This document shows, piece after piece, positions 7,179 to 13,253 of a DNA stretch of 13,253 nt. Position numbers and translations under genes: made by a program. The notes under the pieces are model-generated. The model did no database searches, was not told the DNA's origin, and worked only from the letters and a program-made list of their open reading frames with translations. This DNA is from JBFHRB01 sp041591915 (GTDB lineage: Bacteria > Actinomycetota > Nitriliruptoria > Nitriliruptorales > Nitriliruptoraceae), in assembly GCA_041591915.1 (NCBI GenBank), contig JBFHRB010000075.1:1-13253 (forward strand). Direction: 5' to 3'. Positions within the stretch are counted from its first letter, which is position 1. The number at the start of each line of letters is the position of its first letter.

Positions 7179-7286
7179 TTGGCCGCCGAGACGCCCGTCC
7201 CGCTCCTGCAGCGGCGGGCGGCGGCCCTCGTCGGCGTCGCGGTCATCGTCCTGCTGCTCGTCCTGCGCTGGTGGCAGCGCCGCTAG
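7179..7286 (+). CDS. Possible 35-residue single-helix membrane microprotein
   Basis: A short frame starts with TTG at 7179, five bases after the Nudix stop, and ends with TAG at 7284-7286. It would encode an acidic/polar N-terminus (MAAETPVPLLQRR), one strongly hydrophobic helix (about residues 14-29, AAALVGVAVIVLLLVL) and a basic aromatic end (RWWQRR), a typical tail-anchor-like pattern. Ribosome sites are imperfect: GGAG at 7156-7159 and 7161-7164, the nearer one 14 bases from the TTG and five bases from an in-frame CTG at 7170. Translation may be coupled to the Nudix gene. The clean helix with a positively charged end favours a real product, but the start codon is weak and there is no homology evidence. 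Confidence 0.4.
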   Translation: MAAETPVPLLQRRAAALVGVAVIVLLLVLRWWQRR

Positions 7287-7363
7287 CCACATCCGCGGGC
7301 GCGGGGCCTCCGAACACCATGCGTGAGCTCCAACGTCGCGGGTCTCCCCTTCCCGCGCACGTC

Positions 7364-7389
7364 GTGCGCCATCCCCCCCGGAGGCGCAC
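7364..7389. terminator. Hairpin in the gap before the LACTB2-like gene
   Basis: GTGCGCC (7364-7370) pairs with GGCGCAC (7383-7389). Inside it TCC (7372-7374) pairs with GGA (7380-7382) around a C5 loop, with one bulged A, so about 10 base pairs in all. No T-run follows. It may end transcription from the Nudix gene or simply be a structured spacer. Confidence 0.35.
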
Positions 7390-7390
7390 C

Positions 7391-7436
7391 GCCGGGCCCG
7401 TCGGTGCTGGTCCCCCACCGCTGCGACGGGCCCGGC
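7391..7436. repeat. 13-base inverted repeat upstream of the LACTB2-like promoter
   Basis: GCCGGGCCCGTCG (7391-7403) is exactly complementary to CGACGGGCCCGGC (7424-7436) across a 20-base spacer. It lies one base after the 7364-7389 hairpin, and its right arm covers the expected -35 region of the downstream gene. It could be a rho-independent-like structure without a T-run, or an operator. Arms this long and perfect are less likely by chance than most GC-rich hairpins here. Confidence 0.5.
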
Positions 7437-7447
7437 CACCCTCCACC

Positions 7448-7453
7448 TACGCT
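7448..7453 (+). promoter_or_regulatory. Possible -10 of a leaderless transcript
   Basis: TACGCT ends eight bases before the ATG at 7462, so transcription would begin at or within a base or two of the start codon. No Shine-Dalgarno-like sequence lies between. This is the usual layout of actinobacterial leaderless genes. Confidence 0.4.
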
Positions 7454-7461
7454 CGCCGGCG

Positions 7462-8361
7462 ATGAGTACGACGCCACTGCCGGCTGCGCCCCGCGACCCG
7501 CGGGGCGCGTGGGACCTGCCAGCGTTCGGTGCCATGCCCGTGGTGGCGCGCCTCGACGACCTCGTCACACGTGTGCTCGCCCCCAACCCGTCGCCGATGA
7601 CCCTGGACGGCACGAACACGTACGTGCTGTCGTCCCGCGGGAGCGGCGACGCCGTCGTCGTCGACCCCGGCCCGCGTGACACCGCCCACCTCGAGCGCGT
7701 GCGCGGCGTGCTGGACGAGATCGACGCCAGGTGCGAGCTGATCCTCGTGACGCACCACCACGTCGACCACGCCGAAGCCGCGGCGACCTGGGCCCAGGCG
7801 CTCGGGTGCCGCGTCGCCGCCGCCACGGCGGGGGTGGCCGGCCCCGGCGGGCTCGTGCTCGAGGACGGAGACCGCCTCACGACGGGCGAGCTCGACATCG
7901 AGGTCGTGCCGACCCCCGGTCACGCCGGGGACCACCTCGCCTTCCGCCTCGGGCACGGACCGCTGCTGACCGGAGACCACGTGCTCGGCCGTGGGACGTC
8001 GGTCGTCGCGCACCCGGACGGCGACCTGACGGCGTACCTCGACTCACTGCGGCGGGTCCTCGACCTCGGCCCCGACGCCCTCTACCCGGGGCACGGACCA
8101 GAGCTCGCGGAGGACCCGACGTCCGTCATCACCTACTACCTGGACCATCGCGCGTACCGCGAGGCACAGGTGGTCGCCGCCCTGGCCTCGGCGGCCGAGC
8201 CGCGGACGCCGCGCCAGGTCGTGGAGGTGGTGTACGCCGACGTCGACCGAGGGCTGTGGGGCGCGGCCGAGCTGTCGACCCGTGCGGCGCTCGCCAAGCT
8301 GGCGCACGAGCACCGCGTCGACGAGGACGGCGACACCTACCGCCTGGCCGACCAGCCGTAG
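7462..8361 (+). CDS. Metallo-beta-lactamase-fold hydrolase, LACTB2-like
   Basis: 299-residue metallo-hydrolase. The metal motif HHHVDH (98-103) supplies H98, H100, D102 and H103; further ligands are His154 in PTPGHAGDH, Asp172 in TGDH and His211 in YPGHG. The N-terminal NPSPMTLDGTNTYVL (42-56) and VVVDPG (65-70) are typical of the LACTB2/glyoxalase II-like branch. The C-terminal part (about 230-296, from AYREAQVV to the end) fits the small winged-helix-like domain of LACTB2. Human LACTB2 is an endoribonuclease, but bacterial relatives are mostly uncharacterised, so RNase activity is only a possibility. The start lacks a ribosome site and follows a -10-like TACGCT by eight bases, suggesting a leaderless mRNA. 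It lies downstream of the Nudix gene; both are soluble, probably cytoplasmic. Confidence 0.92.
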   Translation: MSTTPLPAAPRDPRGAWDLPAFGAMPVVARLDDLVTRVLAPNPSPMTLDGTNTYVLSSRGSGDAVVVDPGPRDTAHLERVRGVLDEIDARCELILVTHHHVDHAEAAATWAQALGCRVAAATAGVAGPGGLVLEDGDRLTTGELDIEVVPTPGHAGDHLAFRLGHGPLLTGDHVLGRGTSVVAHPDGDLTAYLDSLRRVLDLGPDALYPGHGPELAEDPTSVITYYLDHRAYREAQVVAALASAAEPRTPRQVVEVVYADVDRGLWGAAELSTRAALAKLAHEHRVDEDGDTYRLADQP

Positions 8362-8384
8362 TGGCTGCCGCCGGCACCCGCCAC
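8361..8384 (+). terminator. Hairpin just after the LACTB2-like stop codon
   Basis: GTGGC-TGCC (8361-8369) pairs with GGCA (8373-8376) and GCCAC (8380-8384) around a GCC loop, with a three-base CCC bulge. It begins on the last base of the stop codon. No T-run follows, so termination is only suggested. Confidence 0.3.
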
Positions 8385-8426
8385 GGTCAGGCAGACTCCG
8401 CTCAGACGACCCGGAAACCTCGCTGC

Positions 8427-9197
8427 ATGTCCACCTTCCCCCGCATCCGCCAGCTGGCCCTCGTGGCCGCACTCGCCCTGCTCGGCACGGCGTGCGGCAC
8501 CGCCGAGACGCCCGAGGTCTCGCCGTCGCCGCGCTCCGAGATCACGGCCGACCCCATCGACGAGCCAGCACCGGGACCGAGCGCCACGCCCGAGCCCGAG
8601 GACTCGCCCACCCCCGAGCCGTCGCCGACGGAGGGCGAGGGCGAGACCGCCGAGACGGACGCCGCCGCTGCTCGGTTCATCGCGGAGTACCGGCCCGACG
8701 GTGCGGCCGACCTCGAGCACGTGGCGATCGACCTCGACGGCGACGACACCGACGAGATCGTCTTCGCCTACGTGCGCACCTCCGAGGGCGTGTCCCACCT
8801 CGACGTCGCCTGGTACGACGGCGAGGAGTACGCAGTGGCCTGGGGTGCCGACGGCTCCCGCGCCGCCCGCATCGACGACCTGCGGATCGCCGACCTCAAT
8901 GCCGACGGGACGATCGAGGTCGCGCTGAGCCAGTCGTCGGGCGCGGCATCGACCTCGCTGTGGCGGGCAACCACCGGCCAGAGGCTCGCGCCGGTGATCG
9001 CGGACGGCGGCTGCGCGGACGGCGGGAACGCGTACGGCGTCCTCGGCGCGACGATCGCGGATCGTGACGGCGACGGGCGGGCCGAGATCTACGCGACCTG
9101 CGACGACTCGCCGCTGCCCGCCTCGGCCTGGTCGACCGACGTGTACGTGTGGGACGGCAGCACGTACGCCTACGACAGCACCGAGGTCGCGAGCTGA
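8427..9197 (+). CDS. Lipoprotein with three DxDGD-type (FG-GAP/VCBS-like) repeats
   Basis: 256-residue predicted lipoprotein. The N-terminus has a basic start, a hydrophobic stretch (ALVAALALLG) and Cys23 in LLGTACG, a relaxed lipobox. Residues 24-80 are a Pro/Glu/Ser/Thr-rich acidic linker of the kind that spans the cell wall. The rest carries three calcium-loop-like repeats: DLDGDDTDEI (102-111), DLNADGTIEV (156-165) and DRDGDGRAEI (212-221), spaced about 55 residues apart like FG-GAP/VCBS blades. Cys196 and Cys225 could form a disulfide. The ATG at 8427 is preceded by a weak GGAAA ten bases upstream. The role is not known; calcium binding or a surface-exposed adhesive fold is inferred from the repeats. 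It is separated from its neighbours by short gaps. Confidence 0.85.
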   Translation: MSTFPRIRQLALVAALALLGTACGTAETPEVSPSPRSEITADPIDEPAPGPSATPEPEDSPTPEPSPTEGEGETAETDAAAARFIAEYRPDGAADLEHVAIDLDGDDTDEIVFAYVRTSEGVSHLDVAWYDGEEYAVAWGADGSRAARIDDLRIADLNADGTIEVALSQSSGAASTSLWRATTGQRLAPVIADGGCADGGNAYGVLGATIADRDGDGRAEIYATCDDSPLPASAWSTDVYVWDGSTYAYDSTEVAS

Positions 9198-9238
9198 GTG
9201 GCTCGGACGGCGTGCGCCGGGGCGTCACACCGGGGTCG

Positions 9239-9244
9239 TAGCCT
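9239..9244 (+). promoter_or_regulatory. Possible -10 element of the helicase gene
   Basis: TAGCCT in the context TCGTAGCCT resembles the element before the Nudix gene. A start near 9251 would leave a leader of about 20 bases holding GGAG (9258-9261), ten bases before the GTG at 9272. A direct repeat of CCGGGG spaced by seven bases lies just upstream. Confidence 0.35.
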
Positions 9245-9271
9245 GCGGGTGATGACCGGAGCCCGCCAGCC

Positions 9272-12145
9272 GTGACCGACACCGTGACCGCAGCGCCCTC
9301 CCAGCGCGCGGGCGCTGCCGTGTACCCCGGGCCGGCCGCCCTCGGCCGCGGGATCGTCATCGGGCCGGGAGCGGACGTCCCGCCGGAGTTCGCCGACGCC
9401 GTGCACGTCCGCGTCGACGACGAGGTGCTGGCCACCCCGCGCCACGCGGCCGACGTGCTCCACCGGGCCTGGGCACGGCGAGACCGCGTGGTCGTCGAGC
9501 TCGCGGTGCCGAACGAGGCCCTGCGCGAGCCCGAGGCCAGCACGGAGCCCCCGTACAGCCTCGGCGGCCACTTCGGCTTCGACCGCGAGCGCCTCTTCTT
9601 CCTCGTCTGGGCCAACAACTACGACCTGCGCTCCGGCGCGCCCCAGTGGCACCTCGCATCCCACTACGCGGCCGCGCTCGGCGCGACCACCGGCACCGCG
9701 ACGGACGTGGTCCTGCCCGACGGGCAGCCGGCGTGGATCGACGGCGGTCCGCGGGGCCCGGTGGGGGTCGAGGCCGCCGTCGTGCATCGCGAATCGCTGA
9801 TGCTCGGCAGGCTGTCCGTCGGTGCGGCCCCCGAGCCGACCGAGCAGCTCGCGCCCGACCAGCTCGCCGCGGTTCGCCACGCTGCGGGGCCCGCCCGCAT
9901 CATCGCGCCGGCCGGCTCGGGCAAGACCCGCGTCCTCACCGCACGCCTGCGCCACCTGCTCCGCGACCGCGCCTACGAACCGCGGATCGTCACCGCCGTC
10001 GCCTACAACACGCGCGCCGCAGCCGAGATGCGCGACCGGACGACCGACCTCGATGCATCGATCCGCACGCTGCACTCGCTCGGCCTCTGGATCTGCAACC
10101 AGGTCGAGCGACGCGAGGTCATCGACGAGCGCGAGGTCCGCTCCATCCTCGACCGGCTGGTCACCACGGGCAAGGTCCCCAACCAGGACCCCTTCAAGCC
10201 CTACCTCGAGGCGCTGGCCGAGATCCGCCTCGGGCTCCGCGACCCGCAGGCGGTCGAGGCCGAGCGCGACGACGTGGACGGCCTCGCCGAGCTCTTCCCG
10301 CGGTACCGCGAGGAGCTCGCGCGTCGGAACGCGATCGACTTCGACGAACAGATCTACGGCGCCATCGAACTCCTCCTGGCGGACCCGGACCTGCGGAAGC
10401 GCGTACAGGTCCACGGCCAGCACCTGCTCGTCGACGAGTTCCAGGACCTGACCCCGGCCTTCCTGCTGCTCGTCAGGCTCGTGGCCTCGCCCGCCCTGCA
10501 GGTCTTCGGGGTCGGCGACGACGACCAGGTCATCTACCAGTACGCAGGTGCCACGCCGGACTTCCTCATCGACTTCGACGACCACTTCCCGGGCGCCCGC
10601 GAGTACGCGCTCGAGGTGAACTACCGCTGCCCGCCGACCGTGGTCGAGCACGCGTCGACGCTGCTCGGGCACAACCGGCGGCGCATCAGCAAGGACATCC
10701 GCCCCGCCCCGGGCCGCGTCCCGGCCGACCACGACATCGCGATCCACCGCGTCGAGCGCGATGCGATGGCCGACCGCGCGGTCTCCGTCCTCGCCGACTG
10801 GCTGGACGGCGAGCGCGAGGCCAGGGAGGTCACCGTGCTCGCGAGGGTCAACTCGGCGCTCCTGCCGATCCAGGTCGCCCTCACACATGCCGGGATCCCG
10901 CACACCGCCCCACTCGACGCCCAGACGCTCGGCCGCACCGGCCTGCGGACGGCGCTCGCCTGGCTGCGGCTGGGGCTCGACCCCGAACGCATGCGACGCG
11001 ACGACGTCCACGAGACCCTCCGACGCCCCTCCCGGCGGGTCATCACGGCCGTCCGCGAGGAGCTCCGCAAGCGCAGGACGTGGACCCTCGACGGCCTCCG
11101 CGAGATCGCGGCGTTCCTCGACGGCAGCAAGGGCGACCGGCTGGCCGGCTACTGCGACGACATCGCCCACCTGACGGACGCGATCACGGCGGGCGCGGAC
11201 ACGCAGCGGTGCCTGTGGATCATCCGCAACCGGATCGGCCTCGGCGAGGCGATGGACACGCTCGACTCCTCCCGGACCCGCCCCGAGGGGTCGAGCCACG
11301 GCGACGACCTCGACGCGCTCGAGCAGCTCGCCGCCCTCCACCCCGACCCCGGCACCTTCCGCGAGTGGCTCGTCGACCAGCTGCGCGTGCCCGGCGACCC
11401 GGACGGCGTCACCCTGTCGACCGTGCACCGCGTCAAGGGCATGGAGTGGGAGGACGTCCTGGTCTTCGCCGCCAACGCCGGCCTACTGCCGCACCGGCTC
11501 TCCGACGACCACGAGGAGGAGCGCCGCGTGTTCCACGTCGCGGTCACGCGCTGCCGTTCGCGGCTCGCCGTGGTGGCGAACAGCGCAGCGGCCTCGCCCT
11601 TCCTGCAGGAGCTCGTCACCGCGGCGCCGGCGCACGTCGAGCCACCGGCACAGCAACCGCCGCAGTCTCAGCCGGCACTCCCCGCCACGGCGGACGGCGA
11701 TGACGGCTCGGTCGTCGCCGACGTCGGGCTGTCGCTCACCGTCGCCGGCGGGTTCGCCGGCACGGTCGCCGAGGTGTCCACGTCCGGAGTCAAGCTCGCC
11801 CTCCGCGGCGGGACCACGCTGCACGTCGGCTACGGCGAGACCGTCACGACGGACGCCGGACGCCGCACGCTCGTCGCGCCACGGCCCCGCCGCGAGGCGC
11901 CGACGGAGCGGGGCGCCCCCGACGATCCCGAGGTCCAGGCGCGGTTCGAGGCGTTGCGGGCCTGGCGGGCCGACAAGGCACGTGAGGAGTCGCGGCCCGC
12001 GTACACGGTGCTCCACGACGCCCACCTGCTCGACATCGCCGAGTCCGCGCCGACGTCGCTGGTCCAGCTCTCGAGATGCCGGGGCATCGGGCCCGCGAAG
12101 CTCGACCGTTACGGCGACGAGATCCTGACCGTGCTCGAGGGCTAG
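9272..12145 (+). CDS. UvrD-like superfamily 1 DNA helicase with extra N-terminal domain and C-terminal HRDC
   Basis: 957-residue ATP-driven helicase, presumably 3'-5' on DNA as in the UvrD/Rep family. Motifs in order: Q-motif-like LAPDQLAAVR (193-202), Walker A APAGSGKT (212-219), Walker B VDEFQD (387-392), motif III GDDDQVIYQYAGA (415-427), motif IV VNYRCPP (449-455), motif V STVHRVKGMEWEDV (716-729) and motif VI FHVAVTRCRSRL (754-765). Residues 1-190 form a domain I cannot assign, with the well-defined segment FDRERLFFLVWANNYDLRSG (103-122). After a proline/glutamine linker, 817-872 is small and beta-rich, possibly SH3/Tudor-like, and 888-957 is an HRDC domain. Mycobacterial UvrD2 also ends in HRDC but carries a four-cysteine motif that I do not see here. 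GTG start with GGAG ten bases upstream. Its stop overlaps that of the convergent hydroxylase gene. Confidence 0.93.
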   Translation: MTDTVTAAPSQRAGAAVYPGPAALGRGIVIGPGADVPPEFADAVHVRVDDEVLATPRHAADVLHRAWARRDRVVVELAVPNEALREPEASTEPPYSLGGHFGFDRERLFFLVWANNYDLRSGAPQWHLASHYAAALGATTGTATDVVLPDGQPAWIDGGPRGPVGVEAAVVHRESLMLGRLSVGAAPEPTEQLAPDQLAAVRHAAGPARIIAPAGSGKTRVLTARLRHLLRDRAYEPRIVTAVAYNTRAAAEMRDRTTDLDASIRTLHSLGLWICNQVERREVIDEREVRSILDRLVTTGKVPNQDPFKPYLEALAEIRLGLRDPQAVEAERDDVDGLAELFPRYREELARRNAIDFDEQIYGAIELLLADPDLRKRVQVHGQHLLVDEFQDLTPAFLLLVRLVASPALQVFGVGDDDQVIYQYAGATPDFLIDFDDHFPGAREYALEVNYRCPPTVVEHASTLLGHNRRRISKDIRPAPGRVPADHDIAIHRVERDAMADRAVSVLADWLDGEREAREVTVLARVNSALLPIQVALTHAGIPHTAPLDAQTLGRTGLRTALAWLRLGLDPERMRRDDVHETLRRPSRRVITAVREELRKRRTWTLDGLREIAAFLDGSKGDRLAGYCDDIAHLTDAITAGADTQRCLWIIRNRIGLGEAMDTLDSSRTRPEGSSHGDDLDALEQLAALHPDPGTFREWLVDQLRVPGDPDGVTLSTVHRVKGMEWEDVLVFAANAGLLPHRLSDDHEEERRVFHVAVTRCRSRLAVVANSAAASPFLQELVTAAPAHVEPPAQQPPQSQPALPATADGDDGSVVADVGLSLTVAGGFAGTVAEVSTSGVKLALRGGTTLHVGYGETVTTDAGRRTLVAPRPRREAPTERGAPDDPEVQARFEALRAWRADKAREESRPAYTVLHDAHLLDIAESAPTSLVQLSRCRGIGPAKLDRYGDEILTVLEG

Positions 12146-12819
12146 GCCGCCCCCACGGCGCGGGCGAGGTCCGTGGCCGTCGGCGAGACCGGCACGTCCG
12201 CCGGATCCGGGGCCGTCCGGAACACCAGGTCGCCACCCGGGCTCATGACGCCGAACCAGTAGCGCTCGTTGCGGTAGTGGTGAAGGCGATGGTTGCGCCA
12301 GATCGCGCGGTAGAGCGCGCGTCGGGGCCGGTAGTCGGTGTGGATGAGGTAGTGCGTCCACTCGTAGCCCGTGAGGATCGCGTGCACGGTCAGCATCGCC
12401 GTGAGGGCCAGGGGGACGGGGAGCAGCAGGAACCAGAGCGCTCCGGCGAGCAGCGACTTGACGAGCGTCGGCAGTGGGATGAAGACGAGCGGGATGTGCC
12501 GCGGGTCGGCGTGGTGGCGTCGGTGGTCGCGAGCAGCGACCCAGTCGACGGTGAACCGGCCGATGCGGCGTGGGCGCCAGTGCAGCATGGTGGTGTGGAT
12601 GACCCACTCGCTGAGCGGCTGGGTCACGAGCAGCACGACGACGAGCGCGGTGTCCCACCACGTCCATCCCCCGACGGCGACCCTGGCGGCGAGGCTGACG
12701 AGGAGCGCGCCCCCGATGATCCAGGGTGTCGGGTAGCCGAGGTAGCGACGGAAGGCCTCGCCGAGGTCGGGGGTGGTCGCACGCGTCGTTCGGGGCACGG
12801 CGGTGGGGGCGCTCGTCAC
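12142..12819 (-). CDS. Fatty-acid hydroxylase / sterol desaturase family membrane enzyme
   Basis: 225-residue membrane enzyme of the di-metal, histidine-rich oxygenase superfamily. Histidine motifs: H75-x4-H80, H99-x2-H102-H103, H156-x3-H160 and H177-x2-H180-H181, the standard order for the family. Hydrophobic segments lie at about 32-50, 54-72, 108-133 and 135-152, so the His clusters should gather on the cytoplasmic face. Length and layout resemble the catalytic half of fatty-acid 2-hydroxylases; sterol, carotenoid or alkane substrates are alternatives. The start is a GTG at 12819 that overlaps the regulator's stop by four bases (GTGA), with GGAGG seven bases upstream inside that gene, so the two are probably translated together. 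Its stop shares CTAG with the helicase stop. Confidence 0.9.
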   Translation of the reverse strand: MTSAPTAVPRTTRATTPDLGEAFRRYLGYPTPWIIGGALLVSLAARVAVGGWTWWDTALVVVLLVTQPLSEWVIHTTMLHWRPRRIGRFTVDWVAARDHRRHHADPRHIPLVFIPLPTLVKSLLAGALWFLLLPVPLALTAMLTVHAILTGYEWTHYLIHTDYRPRRALYRAIWRNHRLHHYRNERYWFGVMSPGGDLVFRTAPDPADVPVSPTATDLARAVGAA

Positions 12820-13253
12820 GAGGAGACCTCCAGGGAGTCGAGCAGGGCGGAGACGGCGCGCTGCCCGCGAGCGAGCAACGCCCGCGCCGCAGCGTCAGCC
12901 GCATCGGCGTCCTGGGCGACGACCGCGTCGGCGATCGCCCGGTGCCCGGCGACATCGCCGACCTCGTCCGCGAGGACGTGCGTCAACACCTCGAGCAGGC
13001 TCGTGTACGTCTGGCGCAGTCCGTTGTAGAGCAGCCGGTAGGCGATGTTGTCCGCGCCGTCGACGATCCGGTCCCAGACGTCGAGGGCACGGTGCTGGGC
13101 CTGGACGACGTCGCCGGAGGCGACCGTCGCCTCGAGCGCGTCCACGGCTTCGAGCAGCGCCGCGGCGAGTGCGGGCGAGCGCCGCTGCGCGCAGCGGCGG
13201 GCCGCGTCAGGGCCCACCACCCCACGTAGCTCCATGATCGACCGCGCGACGCC
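12816..13253 (-). CDS. FadR-like GntR-family regulator, C-terminal FCD domain (partial)
   Basis: The frame is open from the right edge, so these 145 residues are only the C-terminal part. An internal ATG at 13235 is not the real start: the six codons before it continue the same frame. The sequence is an all-alpha ligand domain of the FCD type. The stretch VDGADNIAYRLLYNGLRQTY resembles the ligand-domain helix of FadR (in E. coli, ASGNPIYGLILNG). Where metal-binding FCD proteins have D-x3-H, this has DVWDR with Asp in place of His, and only one later candidate His (in GHRAIADAV). It is therefore more likely to bind an acyl ligand than a metal plus organic acid. The winged-helix DNA-binding domain should lie beyond the edge. 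It overlaps the hydroxylase gene by four bases and probably controls it. Confidence 0.82.
   Translation of the reverse strand, partial: GVARSIMELRGVVGPDAARRCAQRRSPALAAALLEAVDALEATVASGDVVQAQHRALDVWDRIVDGADNIAYRLLYNGLRQTYTSLLEVLTHVLADEVGDVAGHRAIADAVVAQDADAADAAARALLARGQRAVSALLDSLEVSS

Noticed and set aside
9215..9236. GC-rich self-complementary bits (CGGCG-TG-CGCCG) between the lipoprotein and helicase genes as a terminator
   Set aside because: The loop would be only two bases and no T-run follows; the CCGGGG copies nearby are direct, not inverted.
9170..11428. A 752-codon minus-strand open frame opposite the helicase
   Set aside because: All helicase motifs are in order on the plus strand. 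Long antisense frames are expected in DNA this GC-rich.
11483..12955. A 490-codon minus-strand frame spanning the helicase end, hydroxylase and regulator
   Set aside because: It crosses three supported genes in other frames and its product is Arg/Pro/Gly-rich with no domain.
12816..13235. The 139-codon frame as a complete small gene starting at the ATG at 13235
   Set aside because: The frame continues unbroken to the window edge and the product is a bare FCD domain, so the real gene starts off the window.

Overview
The window is very GC-rich, double-stranded coding DNA with short gaps, 4-base gene overlaps and GTG/TTG starts. This fits a high-GC actinobacterium, probably a deep-branching non-model lineage; that placement is inferred from composition and gene families, not from a marker gene. 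No rRNA, tRNA, CRISPR array, transposase or integrase is visible.

Region 1 (positions 6107 down to 1, minus strand) is a tight four-gene operon that continues past the left edge. In transcription order it encodes: a large secreted protein of about 837 residues with two central membrane helices; an ABC ATPase of the ABC-2/NatA type; its six-helix ABC-2 permease; and a three-helix membrane protein with a long coiled coil that runs into at least 24 uninterrupted Gly-Gln dipeptides (DUF4175-like architecture). Gaps are 2 bases, a 4-base overlap and 41 bases. This looks like one envelope system in which a transporter is made together with a large extracytoplasmic partner and a coiled-coil scaffold. 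It is the least understood part of the window.

Region 2 (about 6108 to 6348) is the divergent control region. It carries two neat palindromes over the likely promoter of the minus-strand operon, and a possible -10 element for the plus-strand genes.

Region 3 (6349 to 12145, plus strand) holds a Nudix hydrolase with an expanded Nudix box, a 35-residue single-helix membrane microprotein directly behind it, a metallo-beta-lactamase-fold protein of the LACTB2 type with an apparently leaderless start, a lipoprotein with three DxDGD-type calcium-loop repeats, and a 957-residue UvrD-like helicase with an unassigned N-terminal domain, a possible SH3-like segment and a C-terminal HRDC domain.

Region 4 (12142 to 13253, minus strand) encodes the end of a FadR-like GntR regulator (FCD domain only; the DNA-binding part is off the window), overlapped by four bases with a fatty-acid-hydroxylase/sterol-desaturase family membrane enzyme. 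The hydroxylase and the helicase converge and share the four bases CTAG as overlapping stop codons. The regulator and enzyme together suggest acyl-lipid-responsive control of a lipid-modifying enzyme.
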